The notes beneath the pieces were generated by a model that saw only the letters and a list, made by a program, of their open reading frames with translations, did not search any database and was not told the DNA's origin. Below are positions 1-7,999 of a stretch of DNA of 64,000 nucleotides, piece after piece; position 1 is the stretch's first letter; each line of letters begins with the position of its first letter. This DNA is from a virus, in IMG/VR virus record IMGVR_UViG_3300020463_000008, positions 62,001-126,000 of that record; one strand, written 5' to 3'. The translations under genes were made by a program, and so were the position numbers.

Positions 1-86
1 GTTATCTTAGTTGTCGAACACGCACTCACAAATAAAGCGAGCATTCCAACTAAGATTATTGTTTTAAAATTTTGAAACGATGACAT
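1..86 (-). CDS. Small lipoprotein, N-terminal part (runs off the window)
   Basis: Only the first 28 codons lie in the window. The start ATG (84-86) follows a perfect AAGGAGG ribosome site that lies inside the end of the preceding 39-aa gene. The visible peptide has a short polar start, a hydrophobic stretch (about residues 9-20) and a lipobox VSAC with Cys23. It therefore looks like a lipoprotein exported and lipidated at the envelope. Phage lipoproteins of this sort are often outer spanins or exclusion proteins, but the rest is outside the window and I cannot choose between these. Confidence 0.6.
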   Translation of the reverse strand, partial: MSSFQNFKTIILVGMLALFVSACSTTKI

Positions 87-183
87 GGTAAACCTCCTTC
101 ACGATTTCAATTATGTTATTAGCAATATCAGGATAAAAATAAGTGAGAGCAATCCCGATACTGATTCCAATAATATATTTCAT
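64..183 (-). CDS. 39-aa single-pass membrane or exported peptide
   Basis: This short ORF starts at ATG 181-183, with AGGAG about 11 nt upstream. It encodes a hydrophobic N-terminus (residues 3-16, rich in I, G, L and Y) and a mixed C-terminal half with charged residues. Its 3' end overlaps the start of the lipoprotein gene by 23 bp in another frame, which suggests translational coupling. It lies 14 bp after the 97-aa exported protein. A set of three tiny envelope proteins could be a lysis or superinfection-exclusion cassette, but no family is recognised. Confidence 0.5.
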   Translation of the reverse strand: MKYIIGISIGIALTYFYPDIANNIIEIVKEVYHVIVSKF

Positions 184-197
184 TATATAATTATCTC

Positions 198-491
198 CTA
201 GTTCATTTCAGTAATTACTTTAACAAAAACAGAATACATCATCAGTTGTGCAGCTTCATATAGTAAGGCATCAGTTGCGTTAGCATCTGGGTCAAACTTT
301 TGATGTCCCATTTTAGTCTCTTCCTTACAAGTAGTCGTCTGTATCTCAGATACGATAATACCATTCTGTACGATTTGAGTTGTCTCAGTTGTACAGTTTG
401 GACCATATACCTTTGTCAGAGGAGCAGTGTAAGCTGGAGGAGAACACATAGTTATCCCCAGAAAGACCATTAATGTAATTACTTTATTCAT
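198..491 (-). CDS. 97-aa exported protein of unknown function
   Basis: The protein begins with a signal peptide: MNK, then a hydrophobic run to about residue 15, then a likely cleavage after AYTA (about residue 23). The mature part is about 75 residues and has two cysteines (about 33 and 55). These could form a disulfide in the periplasm. The C-terminal 25 residues look helical and hydrophobic. The start codon lies only 8 nt below the -10 box of an early-type promoter, so the message may be leaderless. I recognise no family. Confidence 0.6.
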   Translation of the reverse strand: MNKVITLMVFLGITMCSPPAYTAPLTKVYGPNCTTETTQIVQNGIIVSEIQTTTCKEETKMGHQKFDPDANATDALLYEAAQLMMYSVFVKVITEMN

Positions 492-499
492 TATCAGTA

Positions 500-528
500 A
501 TATTACTTGAAAAAAACTTAAAAGTAAA
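500..528 (-). promoter_or_regulatory. Early-type promoter for the 97-aa gene
   Basis: On the minus strand, -35 TTTACT (523-528), a 17-nt spacer and -10 TAATAT (500-505). The -35 sits in the recurring block CTTTACTTTTAA-like followed by a T run, as at eight other sites in this window. The predicted start of transcription falls at or next to the ATG of the 97-aa gene. Confidence 0.6.
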
Positions 529-548
529 CCAGTGGTAAGTCATTGAAA

Positions 549-3032
549 TTAAAAGAAATCCTCCAAACTCGCTGTTTCTTTGACCTTCCAGCGAAGCGAT
601 TGTACCAATATCTCTAGTGGATCGAGGAATACTTTCTCGAACATAAGGTCATAATCAGCATATTTATGTATATCAAACTCCTTAGGAATAACATCTAGAA
701 AGGATATAACATTCTCCCTCATGGTATTTGGTTTCTTAAGATATACAAACTTAATCTTTTCACCCTCTTTTATCGTGTTATATCTGAGAGTAATATTCTT
801 TTCTTTTAGATAATGATTATATAATAAAGCACCTCTAACATGAATAGGAGTTGCCTTGCGATATATCATTGAAGAATCTTTATATTGTTTCAAACCATTT
901 ACAGATCTAGGAAAAGCAATATCTTCAACAGGAAGTCCATTGAAATGCGTTCTAGCTTTTTCAATAAAGGCATATAAATCAGATTGAGTTCCACGAAGAA
1001 CAGTTGGTAATACCTCTTTCAATAATTCACGAACAGCATGTGGTGTAGAAGATTTAATCATCTCTAGACCCATAATCTTCATCTTAGGTTTTTTATAAGA
1101 TACACCCTCAGAATTATATACTGAAAGAACATATCTTTTCTTGGCAGTCCATAAACCTTTATCAGCTAGAACTTCCCTTTCCATTACCATCTTGTTGGCA
1201 AAGGCATTCTGTCTTGTAGCAAGTTCAGCATATTGTTCATTTATATATGGCATAAATTTTTCATTACATATTGTGTCTAGGAACTTAATAGTTTTATTTA
1301 TGTCAGATTGTTTTTCTCCCATAACTTTATCTACAAGTTTTTCGAATGTCACATATATAGAATCTGTATCAACAGCTATAATATAATCTTCATCTTTCGT
1401 ACCTATTATCTTATTAAGATAATCATTCATTCTATCGTGAATCCAACGAATAGATAATTGACCAGAAGTAGTAATAGCTTCAGCCATCTTTAAATCAAAA
1501 TATCTAAAGTACTGGTTGCCGAGTGCACCATAAGCAGAGTTAAGAGCAATCTTCATTCCCATCTGATAATTGTTTTTACTTGAGATAACTTTTAATTGTC
1601 TAGGATCGTTTTCATCTTCATATAATTGTCGTGCTTGAAGCATTTCTTTTTTAGCAATCTTTCTTTGATTATAGAAGTCTTCCATAATAGATGGGAATAC
1701 ACCTCTAAAGTCTTTTCTATATTGAGAACCATTTGCAGCAACAGCATAATCAGATTCTTGAGCAGGATGTTTAAGATAATGGTCAACACCTTTCTCAACT
1801 GATTCTTGTTGTAGTGTTTCAGGGGAGATATTATATTGCATAATTAAATGCGGATATAGTGAGTTCAAGTCAAAGGAAGCGACCCATTTATGTAAACCAA
1901 CTATCGGATCTTTTACGAATGCTCCTTCAAATTTGGCAGATTTATCTTGGTTTGACTTTGGTGGTATTACGACATTTACTTTCATCAGATAATTGTGAAC
2001 AATCATATCCCACATACGAACCTGAGAAAATACATCATCATAATTAATCTTAGCATTATATGCCATAGTTAGTTGAAGTTCAATCAGCTTCATCTTATCT
2101 TCTAGTCTGTCAACCAATCTGGTATCAACGACATTATAATCAACAAATTTATTCCAATCGTTTTTATAAAACTCTGAGAATGTTGCGTACTCACTATGGT
2201 CAAGTTTCTTTTCACCAAGTTCAACGAATGCTATGTTATCTAAACGATAAGATTCCTGAGCAGTATATGTATATTTCTTATAGAGGTCAAGATAGTCAAG
2301 TTGAGCAATACCTGCGATTGCTATGGCGAACTCTTTATTACCTTTTACAAATATCTCTCGTTCATGTACAATCTTCCAAGGGGATAATCTACGAGCATGG
2401 TCTTCACCAATTACATGACACATTCTTCGCCATAAATATGCGAGGTCAAAAAACTGAGAGTTCCATCCAGTAATAACATCTGGATAATTTAATATCCAAT
2501 AGTCTAGGAATTTATTAAAGAGAATCTTTTCATCTCTACAATATACATATCGCCAATTATTATGTTGCTGTGCATCACCTGTATATTCTTTAGTTCCGAA
2601 AGTGACAGTTTCTTTGGTATGGTTATCTTGTAAAGTAATTAAAAGAAGTTTCTCGTTGGCTCTTTCAATATTAGGGAATCCTTCTTCAGCTTCAGTTTCA
2701 ATATCAATAGACCAAATCTTAATAAGATCTTTATCCCATTCAATATCATTTTTAAACTCGTCATGCATATATTGATAATGCCATTGAGTCTGACCATGAA
2801 CATCCATGACTTCTTGGTATTGTTGAACAAAAGATTTTGCATCTCTTATATTAGCTTGTTGGATTTTATAGGCAGGTTGCCCTTTGAGAGTTTTGTATGG
2901 TGTTTCGCCTTTACCTCTCGTCACCCATACACTGGGTTTGAAAGGTATTTTTTCTGCTCGTCTTTTACCACCAGAAACATATCTGACTAGTAATTGATTG
3001 CCATGTGGGTGAACATTTGTATAAAACTTCAT
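549..3032 (-). CDS. 43: DNA polymerase, family B (T4 gp43-like)
   Basis: This is the replicative polymerase with 3'-5' exonuclease. The 827 aa compare with 898 in T4. Exo I is at 108-113 (D110, E112), Exo II at 191-196 (NSQFFD), Exo III at 299-303 (YNVVD), motif A DLNSLYP at 388-394, motif B around KIALNSAYG (494-502) and motif C DTDS at 555-558. All catalytic residues are present and there is no intein. The first 40 residues align by eye with the T4 gp43 N-terminus, which supports the start. There is no clear Shine-Dalgarno, and the early promoter -10 ends 8 nt before the ATG, so expression may be leaderless. Its partners (clamp, loader, RegA) lie just upstream. Confidence 0.97.
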   Translation of the reverse strand: MKFYTNVHPHGNQLLVRYVSGGKRRAEKIPFKPSVWVTRGKGETPYKTLKGQPAYKIQQANIRDAKSFVQQYQEVMDVHGQTQWHYQYMHDEFKNDIEWDKDLIKIWSIDIETEAEEGFPNIERANEKLLLITLQDNHTKETVTFGTKEYTGDAQQHNNWRYVYCRDEKILFNKFLDYWILNYPDVITGWNSQFFDLAYLWRRMCHVIGEDHARRLSPWKIVHEREIFVKGNKEFAIAIAGIAQLDYLDLYKKYTYTAQESYRLDNIAFVELGEKKLDHSEYATFSEFYKNDWNKFVDYNVVDTRLVDRLEDKMKLIELQLTMAYNAKINYDDVFSQVRMWDMIVHNYLMKVNVVIPPKSNQDKSAKFEGAFVKDPIVGLHKWVASFDLNSLYPHLIMQYNISPETLQQESVEKGVDHYLKHPAQESDYAVAANGSQYRKDFRGVFPSIMEDFYNQRKIAKKEMLQARQLYEDENDPRQLKVISSKNNYQMGMKIALNSAYGALGNQYFRYFDLKMAEAITTSGQLSIRWIHDRMNDYLNKIIGTKDEDYIIAVDTDSIYVTFEKLVDKVMGEKQSDINKTIKFLDTICNEKFMPYINEQYAELATRQNAFANKMVMEREVLADKGLWTAKKRYVLSVYNSEGVSYKKPKMKIMGLEMIKSSTPHAVRELLKEVLPTVLRGTQSDLYAFIEKARTHFNGLPVEDIAFPRSVNGLKQYKDSSMIYRKATPIHVRGALLYNHYLKEKNITLRYNTIKEGEKIKFVYLKKPNTMRENVISFLDVIPKEFDIHKYADYDLMFEKVFLDPLEILVQSLRWKVKETASLEDFF

Positions 3033-3039
3033 TAATACA

Positions 3040-3068
3040 ACTCTACTCTTTTATTTGTTAAAAGTAAA
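3040..3068 (-). promoter_or_regulatory. Early-type promoter for DNA polymerase
   Basis: On the minus strand, -35 TTTACT (3063-3068), a 17-nt spacer and -10 TAGAGT (3040-3045). It sits between the end of the 105-aa gene and the polymerase ATG at 3032. The expected transcription start is at about 3033, directly at the start codon. Confidence 0.6.
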
Positions 3069-3069
3069 G

Positions 3070-3387
3070 TTATACAATTAATTTCTTCTCTGGCATCACC
3101 AATCCTGAAGGATTGCCCCAGATTCGTTCATACTCATCTTTTAATTGTTCGGTTGGTGTCACAACAGATTGTACTGCTGTCTTATAAAACATAATTGAAT
3201 ATTCTGGATTTCCATAAGGACAATATGGTGCAAGACCAACTTGTTGTTTTGTAGGATCCGATCCTGGATCAGTCACCAGCATACTCGGCATTTTAGTTTC
3301 ATAAGTCTCGGTGTCAGTAGCCACTATTTCAGCAACTATAATTTCACCAGAGGTCATCATTAATAATTTAATTTGTTTATCACTCAT
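3070..3387 (-). CDS. Sm-like (LSm-fold) phage protein, 105 aa
   Basis: The start of the protein (IKLLMMTSGEIIVAEIV) has the beta-hairpin pattern of Sm-like folds, where a GE/GD turn separates two strands. A PYCPYG segment and an amphipathic C-terminal helix follow. It resembles the 159-aa protein at 19425-19904 in layout: strand, GE, strand, P(F/Y)C.(F/Y)G, then a (D/E)EYE helix. Such proteins occur in marine T4-like phages without a known role. RNA binding or a ring-shaped scaffold is possible but inferred only from the fold. It lies between Hsp20 and DNA polymerase. Confidence 0.6.
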   Translation of the reverse strand: MSDKQIKLLMMTSGEIIVAEIVATDTETYETKMPSMLVTDPGSDPTKQQVGLAPYCPYGNPEYSIMFYKTAVQSVVTPTEQLKDEYERIWGNPSGLVMPEKKLIV

Positions 3388-3410
3388 AATATCTCCATGT
3401 TAAAGTGGTG

Positions 3411-3432
3411 CTCCCCACCATCGGGTGGGGAG
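3411..3432 (-). terminator. Hairpin after hsp20
   Basis: On the minus strand a perfect 9-bp stem CTCCCCACC / GGTGGGGAG with loop CGAT lies 11 bp after the hsp20 stop. The T run behind it is weak (ACTTTAAC), so it may act as a partial terminator or as a 3'-end stabiliser before the 105-aa gene. Confidence 0.6.
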
Positions 3433-3442
3433 TCTTGTTAAT

Positions 3443-3865
3443 TTACTTAATGTCTATGACTTTAAGTTTTTTTTCTTCAGGAATAATCCTTTCAAGTTCG
3501 ACAGAAAGCATTCCGTCTTTCATCTTAGCACCTTTGACTATTACATCATCAGCAACTGTAAATGTACGAGTGAAGTTTCTCTTAGAGATTCCTCTATGTA
3601 CATACTCATCGTCAGCATCATCATCATTAGGAACTGACTTAACTGTCAGAACATTTTCCTGATGTTCAACTGCAATATCTTTTTTAGAAAATCCAGCCAC
3701 AGCCATTTCAATAACGAATTCCTCTTCCGAGACTTTCCTTATATTGTATGGTGGGTAGCTTTCTTGTTTGTGGATGGCATTGACATTATCTATTTGATTA
3801 AATAGGTTATCAAAACCGACTGAAAATGGTCTTAGTTGAGACCACATGTTTATATGTGCGTTCAT
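3443..3865 (-). CDS. hsp20: Small heat shock protein, Hsp20/alpha-crystallin family
   Basis: This 140-aa ATP-independent holdase chaperone has an N-terminal arm starting near RPFSVGFDNLFNQ. The alpha-crystallin domain runs from about residue 38 to 130 (PPYNIRKVSEEEFVIEMAVAGF, then the late strand GMLSVELER). The C-terminal IxI-type tail is present only loosely (KLKVIDIK). Hsp20 genes are common in marine T4-like phages, where they may help fold or protect virion or host proteins. A strong AAGGAGG site precedes the ATG, and a separate promoter and hairpin suggest it is its own unit. Confidence 0.92.
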   Translation of the reverse strand: MNAHINMWSQLRPFSVGFDNLFNQIDNVNAIHKQESYPPYNIRKVSEEEFVIEMAVAGFSKKDIAVEHQENVLTVKSVPNDDDADDEYVHRGISKRNFTRTFTVADDVIVKGAKMKDGMLSVELERIIPEEKKLKVIDIK

Positions 3866-3927
3866 TTAGTTTCCTCCTTTATGAAGCGAGTTGTTTAAAC
3901 GAGAACCCATTATGGCATTCTCTATAT

Positions 3928-3957
3928 AATATATAGGTATCATTTTCAAAATTTCAA
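3928..3957 (-). promoter_or_regulatory. Sigma70-like promoter for hsp20
   Basis: On the minus strand, TTGAAA (3952-3957), an 18-nt spacer and TATATT (3928-3933), followed by a leader of about 60 nt with a strong ribosome site. The -35 differs from the TTTACT family seen elsewhere, so it may have a different timing. Confidence 0.45.
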
Positions 3958-3976
3958 GTCTTTTTGTGAAAATATC

Positions 3977-5230
3977 TTAAGAAACTCTCACGAATAGTGC
4001 TGGTACTTTAAACCAGTCGGCACTTGCTGGATCATATGAAACAGCTTGTTGTGGACCCATGTTTTTCCAAGTAGAAGAACCTGTCGAATCTACTTGTGAC
4101 CAATCATTCAAACCACCTGAGTCTCCAGGATTTAAACCTGAAGCTGATGCTGGTGGAGCAAAGTTTCCTTGATATCCTGGACCCAAGTTAGTAGTAGATA
4201 ATGTTCCAGAGTGATACCAAAGTTTGTCTCCTGATACAGTACCACCAACAGCAATAGCATAAATGTTAGTTCCTGCTGTGCTGTCAAATACATACCACAT
4301 TCCATAAGTTTGGTTTGCTCCGAGTGTTGTGCTTGGTAAATTAGTTGCATTAGTAGCAGTTGTGGCAGTGGTTGCTGTAAGAGCATTCCCTGTTGTATCC
4401 GCATCTATAGAAGATGGTAATCTAGCTTTATTTAAAGTTCCCGATGCAATATTAGTTGCATTAGTTGTATCAGTAGTTGCCGATGCTGCCAGTGAAGAAG
4501 TATCTGCTTTCGCATTTATTTGCGTTTGAGCATTAGATGATAGTGTATTAATATGTTGGAACTCTGTGTCAGTCACAGTTCCATCAGCTATCTTAGTAGC
4601 ATCAATTGCAGCAGATGCTTTTATGTTAGCATCTTCAAGATTTGTAATAGAGTTGCCAGTACCATCAGCATCAATAGTTTTATTTGTTAGAGTAGTAGTA
4701 GATGCAGCAGTTAGATACCCAGCATTATTAGTAAACATATCAACATTACCAGCTTTATTGGTAAGTGTGTCAGATGAAGATGCAGTAATATATCCACTAT
4801 TATTAGTGAACATTGAAATATTACCAGTCTTATTAGTAAGAGCATCAGAAGATGATGCTGTTATGAAAGTTGATAGGTCGGCAGGAGTGTTAGTAAATAC
4901 ACCTGTGACATTATTAAATGCTAGAGATCCTCCACCTGATGCTGAAGCATTAATCGCTGATAAGTCAGTATATAAGATACCAGCTGTATCGGATCCAGGT
5001 TGCCATTCACTAGCAGAAGCATTGTATTTTAATACTTGCCCATTAGAAACACCAGTCGTATCAACATCACCTAGTGATGCCAATGTCACATTTGCACCTT
5101 GCAGTGCAGATACTAAGTTTCCATATGTAATATGTTTTGTAGTAGATTCAGAAGTGTCAACAACCAGTAATTTGTCTATAGACTCTGGAGTCGCTAATAC
5201 TGGTAATTCACTAATTTTTGCGTCAGCCAT
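3977..5230 (-). CDS. Fibre-like virion protein, 417 aa, inside the replication block
   Basis: The N-terminus (MADAKISELPVLATPESID) has the pattern common at the start of phage fibre or adhesin subunits, followed by a GQVLKYNASASEWQP segment. The middle carries 25-residue repeats (SSSDxLTNKxGN.xMFTNNxGY), then a helical stretch and a glycine/tryptophan-rich C-terminal head. It is probably a distal fibre or adhesin that contacts the host, assembled late. Its place between regA and hsp20 is odd, because the other fibre genes lie 32 kb away. I see no late-promoter box directly upstream. Confidence is high for a fibre-like protein and low for the exact role. Confidence 0.7.
   Translation of the reverse strand: MADAKISELPVLATPESIDKLLVVDTSESTTKHITYGNLVSALQGANVTLASLGDVDTTGVSNGQVLKYNASASEWQPGSDTAGILYTDLSAINASASGGGSLAFNNVTGVFTNTPADLSTFITASSSDALTNKTGNISMFTNNSGYITASSSDTLTNKAGNVDMFTNNAGYLTAASTTTLTNKTIDADGTGNSITNLEDANIKASAAIDATKIADGTVTDTEFQHINTLSSNAQTQINAKADTSSLAASATTDTTNATNIASGTLNKARLPSSIDADTTGNALTATTATTATNATNLPSTTLGANQTYGMWYVFDSTAGTNIYAIAVGGTVSGDKLWYHSGTLSTTNLGPGYQGNFAPPASASGLNPGDSGGLNDWSQVDSTGSSTWKNMGPQQAVSYDPASADWFKVPALFVRVS
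4698..4862 (-). repeat. Tandem 75-bp coding repeats in the 417-aa fibre gene
   Basis: Two full copies and a decayed third copy of a 25-codon unit encode SSSDxLTNKxGN.xMFTNNxGY. The units differ at scattered bases, so the repeat is old and under protein-level selection. It probably builds a beta-rich shaft. Confidence 0.7.
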
Positions 5231-5239
5231 TTAAACTCC

Positions 5240-5656
5240 TTATTTTTTCTTGCCAATATTATATTTAGGCACTAATTCCCAAGAAGATTTATCTTTATGG
5301 GATAAAACTTTTATCTGAGACAAGGATGCTTTTGGCTCTGCTTGCTCAGATTTAACAATTTTTAAGAGCTCCCAATCCTGTAGTAATACAGCTATCGTGT
5401 TTCTTCGCTCTATATCGTTATTAGCAATATTAGATTCTTTACCATCTAATGCGAATAGTTCTTTGAAGTGTACTATGAAATACTTGCCTTGTTTATGAAG
5501 TATATGGCAAGACTGGAATAATTTATTTTCTGTTCGGGAAGATATCCCGATTCTTGTAAGGGTTTCTCTCACTTTCAGAAAGTTATCTGGTTCTGGCAGA
5601 GTCACTTCTAACATAGACTCTGGAGACCAATCGTAATGTATCATCTCAACTGACAT
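5240..5656 (-). CDS. regA: RegA translational repressor
   Basis: RegA binds early-mRNA ribosome sites and represses their translation. This protein has 138 aa against 122 in T4. From residue 15 (MLEVTLPEPDNFLKV) it aligns by eye with T4 RegA, including ETLTRIGI, QSCHILHKQGKYFIVHFKE and the ending WELVPKYNIGKKK. The 14-residue N-terminal extension is real if the ATG at 5656 is used, and that ATG has an AAAGGTGG site in the end of gene 62. The order 45-44-62-regA-(fibre)-43 matches T4 apart from the inserted genes. Confidence 0.95.
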   Translation of the reverse strand: MSVEMIHYDWSPESMLEVTLPEPDNFLKVRETLTRIGISSRTENKLFQSCHILHKQGKYFIVHFKELFALDGKESNIANNDIERRNTIAVLLQDWELLKIVKSEQAEPKASLSQIKVLSHKDKSSWELVPKYNIGKKK

Positions 5657-5658
5657 TT

Positions 5659-6042
5659 TTATTTACCACCTTTATTTAATTTTTGTTCAATAATGCTCAT
5701 CTGGTCAGTTGTTAATATATCCATCACCTGACGAGCCTTTTCTGGAGAATATCCATAATATTCCATAACCAGTTTTAAGGACTCGGTCTGTTTATCTTGC
5801 TTATGCCACTTCGAAAACCTTTTGCCTTTTTCAATAGTATTTAGTAAAAAATAGTATTGCCAAGACCTTGGGATATCATGATAGCGATTCATCATGTTTG
5901 CCTGCATGATTGTATCAGGATAATATCCTAGTCCACGATTGACAATAAAGGGTGCATAATCCTTTTCGGCAAGTGGATTATCCTTAAATAAATCCTTCTT
6001 GTCGTTGGTGATATTGTTTATGTAGAGAAATGGATTTGCCAT
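5659..6042 (-). CDS. 62: Clamp loader small subunit (gp62-like)
   Basis: This is the small subunit of the sliding-clamp loader, expected to form a complex with four gp44 subunits. It has 127 aa, shorter than the 187 of T4 but as expected for marine relatives. Conserved features are the start ANPFLYINNIT, the core YHDIPRSWQYYFLLNTI and the C-terminal helix. Its ATG overlaps the gene 44 stop (TAATG), which gives translational coupling and so stoichiometry control. Assignment rests on position plus these motifs. Confidence 0.9.
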   Translation of the reverse strand: MANPFLYINNITNDKKDLFKDNPLAEKDYAPFIVNRGLGYYPDTIMQANMMNRYHDIPRSWQYYFLLNTIEKGKRFSKWHKQDKQTESLKLVMEYYGYSPEKARQVMDILTTDQMSIIEQKLNKGGK

Positions 6043-6980
6043 TATTTAAACTTACAGGATGCCATTATCTCTGTAAGTGCTGCCATTTTATTAAGTTCAT
6101 GGTCAGCGACAAATGCTGCTTTGTATTGATAGTCAGCCAATATCAATACCAGCTGTGGTACTGAGTCTGGCTTTAATTTTGCATTAGCATTATTAAATAA
6201 ATCAGAAAATAATTGGGTTGTTTCAATATCACTATTTTTAGTGACCCACTTACGAACATCTTTGAAGTTTTTGTCTTTAAGTAATAGGAATAGATTATTC
6301 CAAGACTCGTCACTTACATTAGTCATGACACCAGAATCTATAATACCAGATACTGAATATCTTTGTAGTTCGTTTAATACTCTACGAAAGTCAGGAAAAT
6401 GTTTTTGTATAAGTTCAATAACAGCTTTCTGCTCAAACTTAATATCCTCTCCCTTTAGAATGCCCTCTACCCTGTTATAAAAGGAAGTAGCAACTGCTGG
6501 TTTATCCTTAGCAGTAGTTCTAAACTCTATAACAGCACATCTAGAATGAAGTGGCTCAATAATCCTGTTCTTAAAATTACATGTGAATATAAATCGACAG
6601 TTCCCTGAGAACTCCTCGATAAATGCTCTAAGTGCTGGCTGAGTACTGTTTGGATTCAGATAATCTGCTTCATCAAGAATAACAATTTTCTTTGAGTCTG
6701 TTAGGGAAACAGACGAAGCAAAGTTTTTGATTTTTGTTCGTATCACATCAATGCCAGATTCCTCTGAACCATTAATAAACAGATACTCAGCACCGACTTC
6801 ATTGCAGAGTGCTTTCGCCACTGTAGTCTTACCTACACCAGCAGTACCACAGAACAGAAAGTTCGGCAGTTGCCCACTTGCAATAAACTCTTTAAATGTA
6901 TCCTTTAATGATTCGGTAAGGACGCATTCATCAATAGTTTGTGGTCGATATTTTTCAACCCACAGAAATTGGTTTTCCAT
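6042..6980 (-). CDS. 44: Clamp loader ATPase subunit (gp44-like)
   Basis: This AAA+ ATPase opens the gp45 clamp and loads it on primed DNA. The 312 aa compare with 319 in T4. Walker A GTAGVGKT is at 45-52, Walker B ILDEAD at 101-106 and the SRC arginine-finger motif at 146-148. The N-terminus WVEKYRPQTIDE is the usual clamp-loader opening. The ribosome site is weak. It is co-transcribed with genes 45 and 62. Confidence 0.96.
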   Translation of the reverse strand: MENQFLWVEKYRPQTIDECVLTESLKDTFKEFIASGQLPNFLFCGTAGVGKTTVAKALCNEVGAEYLFINGSEESGIDVIRTKIKNFASSVSLTDSKKIVILDEADYLNPNSTQPALRAFIEEFSGNCRFIFTCNFKNRIIEPLHSRCAVIEFRTTAKDKPAVATSFYNRVEGILKGEDIKFEQKAVIELIQKHFPDFRRVLNELQRYSVSGIIDSGVMTNVSDESWNNLFLLLKDKNFKDVRKWVTKNSDIETTQLFSDLFNNANAKLKPDSVPQLVLILADYQYKAAFVADHELNKMAALTEIMASCKFK

Positions 6981-7000
6981 AATATAAATTCCATTAATAA

Positions 7001-7666
7001 TTAAAAGTCAAAAGTAGAATCAGCTTCAACTGCGATGAAATAAGTCAAGTCATTCATCTTAGAAGCAAACTTCGAGATTCTCTTTTTAGATATAGTGACT
7101 TCATAATCACCATCTAACATCTTAAAATTATCGATCCTGAAATTAACTTTAAAGTCTTTATCAGTATCACCTAGAATAGCATCCCAGGAATTAGATGTAG
7201 CATTCTTCTTATCAGCTACGACAACAGATAGTTTACCATCTGAACCAATGATACTAATATCATTAGATCTTAAAACAGATGATGTCTTCATAATCATATC
7301 GTACATGCTACGAGGAAGATCGAATTTAATATCTTCATCTACAGGCAAAGCATCTTTGGTAGGCGATGCCAACACAGATGGATCTGCAGCATAATATTTT
7401 ACTTTAGATTTACCATTTGCCACAGTGACAAACTTCTCATCAAAGTTAAGTTCGGGATCTGCGTCAAACAGACTGTACACACCCAAGAACTCATTTAAGT
7501 CATAGATTCCAAACTCTCTATCAAAACTTTCTTTGACAGAAGTGGAAGCCATAACATTTTTTTGTGCAGAGATAGTTGATAAACGATCTCCAGCTTTTAT
7601 TAGAATATTGCCATTTATGGTAGCAAAGTTCTTAAGGACACTCAATGTTTCTTTCGAAATTTTCAT
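7001..7666 (-). CDS. 45: Sliding clamp (gp45-like)
   Basis: This is the trimeric ring that tethers the polymerase and, in T4, also activates late transcription with gp33 and gp55. The 221 aa compare with 228 in T4. The N-terminus (KETLSVLKNFATINGNILIKAG), the middle (IYDLNEFLGVYSLF, then YYAADPSVL.SP) and the C-terminus (YFIAVEADSTFDF) match T4 gp45 closely by eye. It starts only 5 nt after the DUF3310-like gene and is probably transcribed from the promoter at 7970-7998. Confidence 0.96.
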   Translation of the reverse strand: MKISKETLSVLKNFATINGNILIKAGDRLSTISAQKNVMASTSVKESFDREFGIYDLNEFLGVYSLFDADPELNFDEKFVTVANGKSKVKYYAADPSVLASPTKDALPVDEDIKFDLPRSMYDMIMKTSSVLRSNDISIIGSDGKLSVVVADKKNATSNSWDAILGDTDKDFKVNFRIDNFKMLDGDYEVTISKKRISKFASKMNDLTYFIAVEADSTFDF

Positions 7667-7671
7667 AATAA

Positions 7672-7962
7672 TTATTTCTCCTTGTTAGTTTTATCATGTT
7701 GATGTAATGCCATCAATGCATAGTGAAGTATTTTAAATATGTCAGATCGATTAAATCCATCTTTCTTACCATACCTTTGGGCATACTTCAGTACATTGCC
7801 CATAAAGAATCCCATACCATGACCACAATCAATTATAAACTCACTTGCTTGAAAAGAGTTTTTTGAATAGTGACCACCATAGGTCTTATCAATATATTTT
7901 TTAAATTCATTTATTAGTTCGTCTTCAGAAAATTTATAGGGGATCTCATCTTTTTTATTCAT
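7672..7962 (-). CDS. DUF3310-like small protein
   Basis: The protein of 96 aa has the DUF3310 signature: a C/A-x-G-H/F...GNVLKYAQRYGKKDG core (about residues 50-75) followed by a helix DIFKILHYALMAL. In phages this family is sometimes annotated as nucleotide kinase or SaV-like, but its activity is not well established. It heads the 45-44-62-regA unit. Its ATG lies 7 nt below the -10 box of an early promoter and no ribosome site is visible, so translation is probably leaderless. Confidence 0.7.
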   Translation of the reverse strand: MNKKDEIPYKFSEDELINEFKKYIDKTYGGHYSKNSFQASEFIIDCGHGMGFFMGNVLKYAQRYGKKDGFNRSDIFKILHYALMALHQHDKTNKEK

Positions 7963-7969
7963 ATTATCA

Positions 7970-7998
7970 ATCTTATATTAAAAAAACTTAAAAGTAAA
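7970..7998 (-). promoter_or_regulatory. Early-type promoter for the clamp/clamp-loader unit
   Basis: On the minus strand, -35 TTTACT (7993-7998), a 17-nt spacer and -10 TAAGAT (7970-7975). The -35 abuts the 3' end of the tRNA gene. The predicted start of transcription is at the DUF3310-like ATG. Confidence 0.6.
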
Positions 7999-7999
7999 G

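Noticed and set aside
4698-4862. Possible CRISPR array
   Set aside because: The repeats are in frame, encode a fibre repeat, and lack unique spacers of constant length. No cas genes are present.
4566-5234. Long plus-strand ORF of 222 aa
   Set aside because: It is the exact shadow of the 417-aa fibre gene. It has no ribosome site, and repeats on the coding strand explain its openness.
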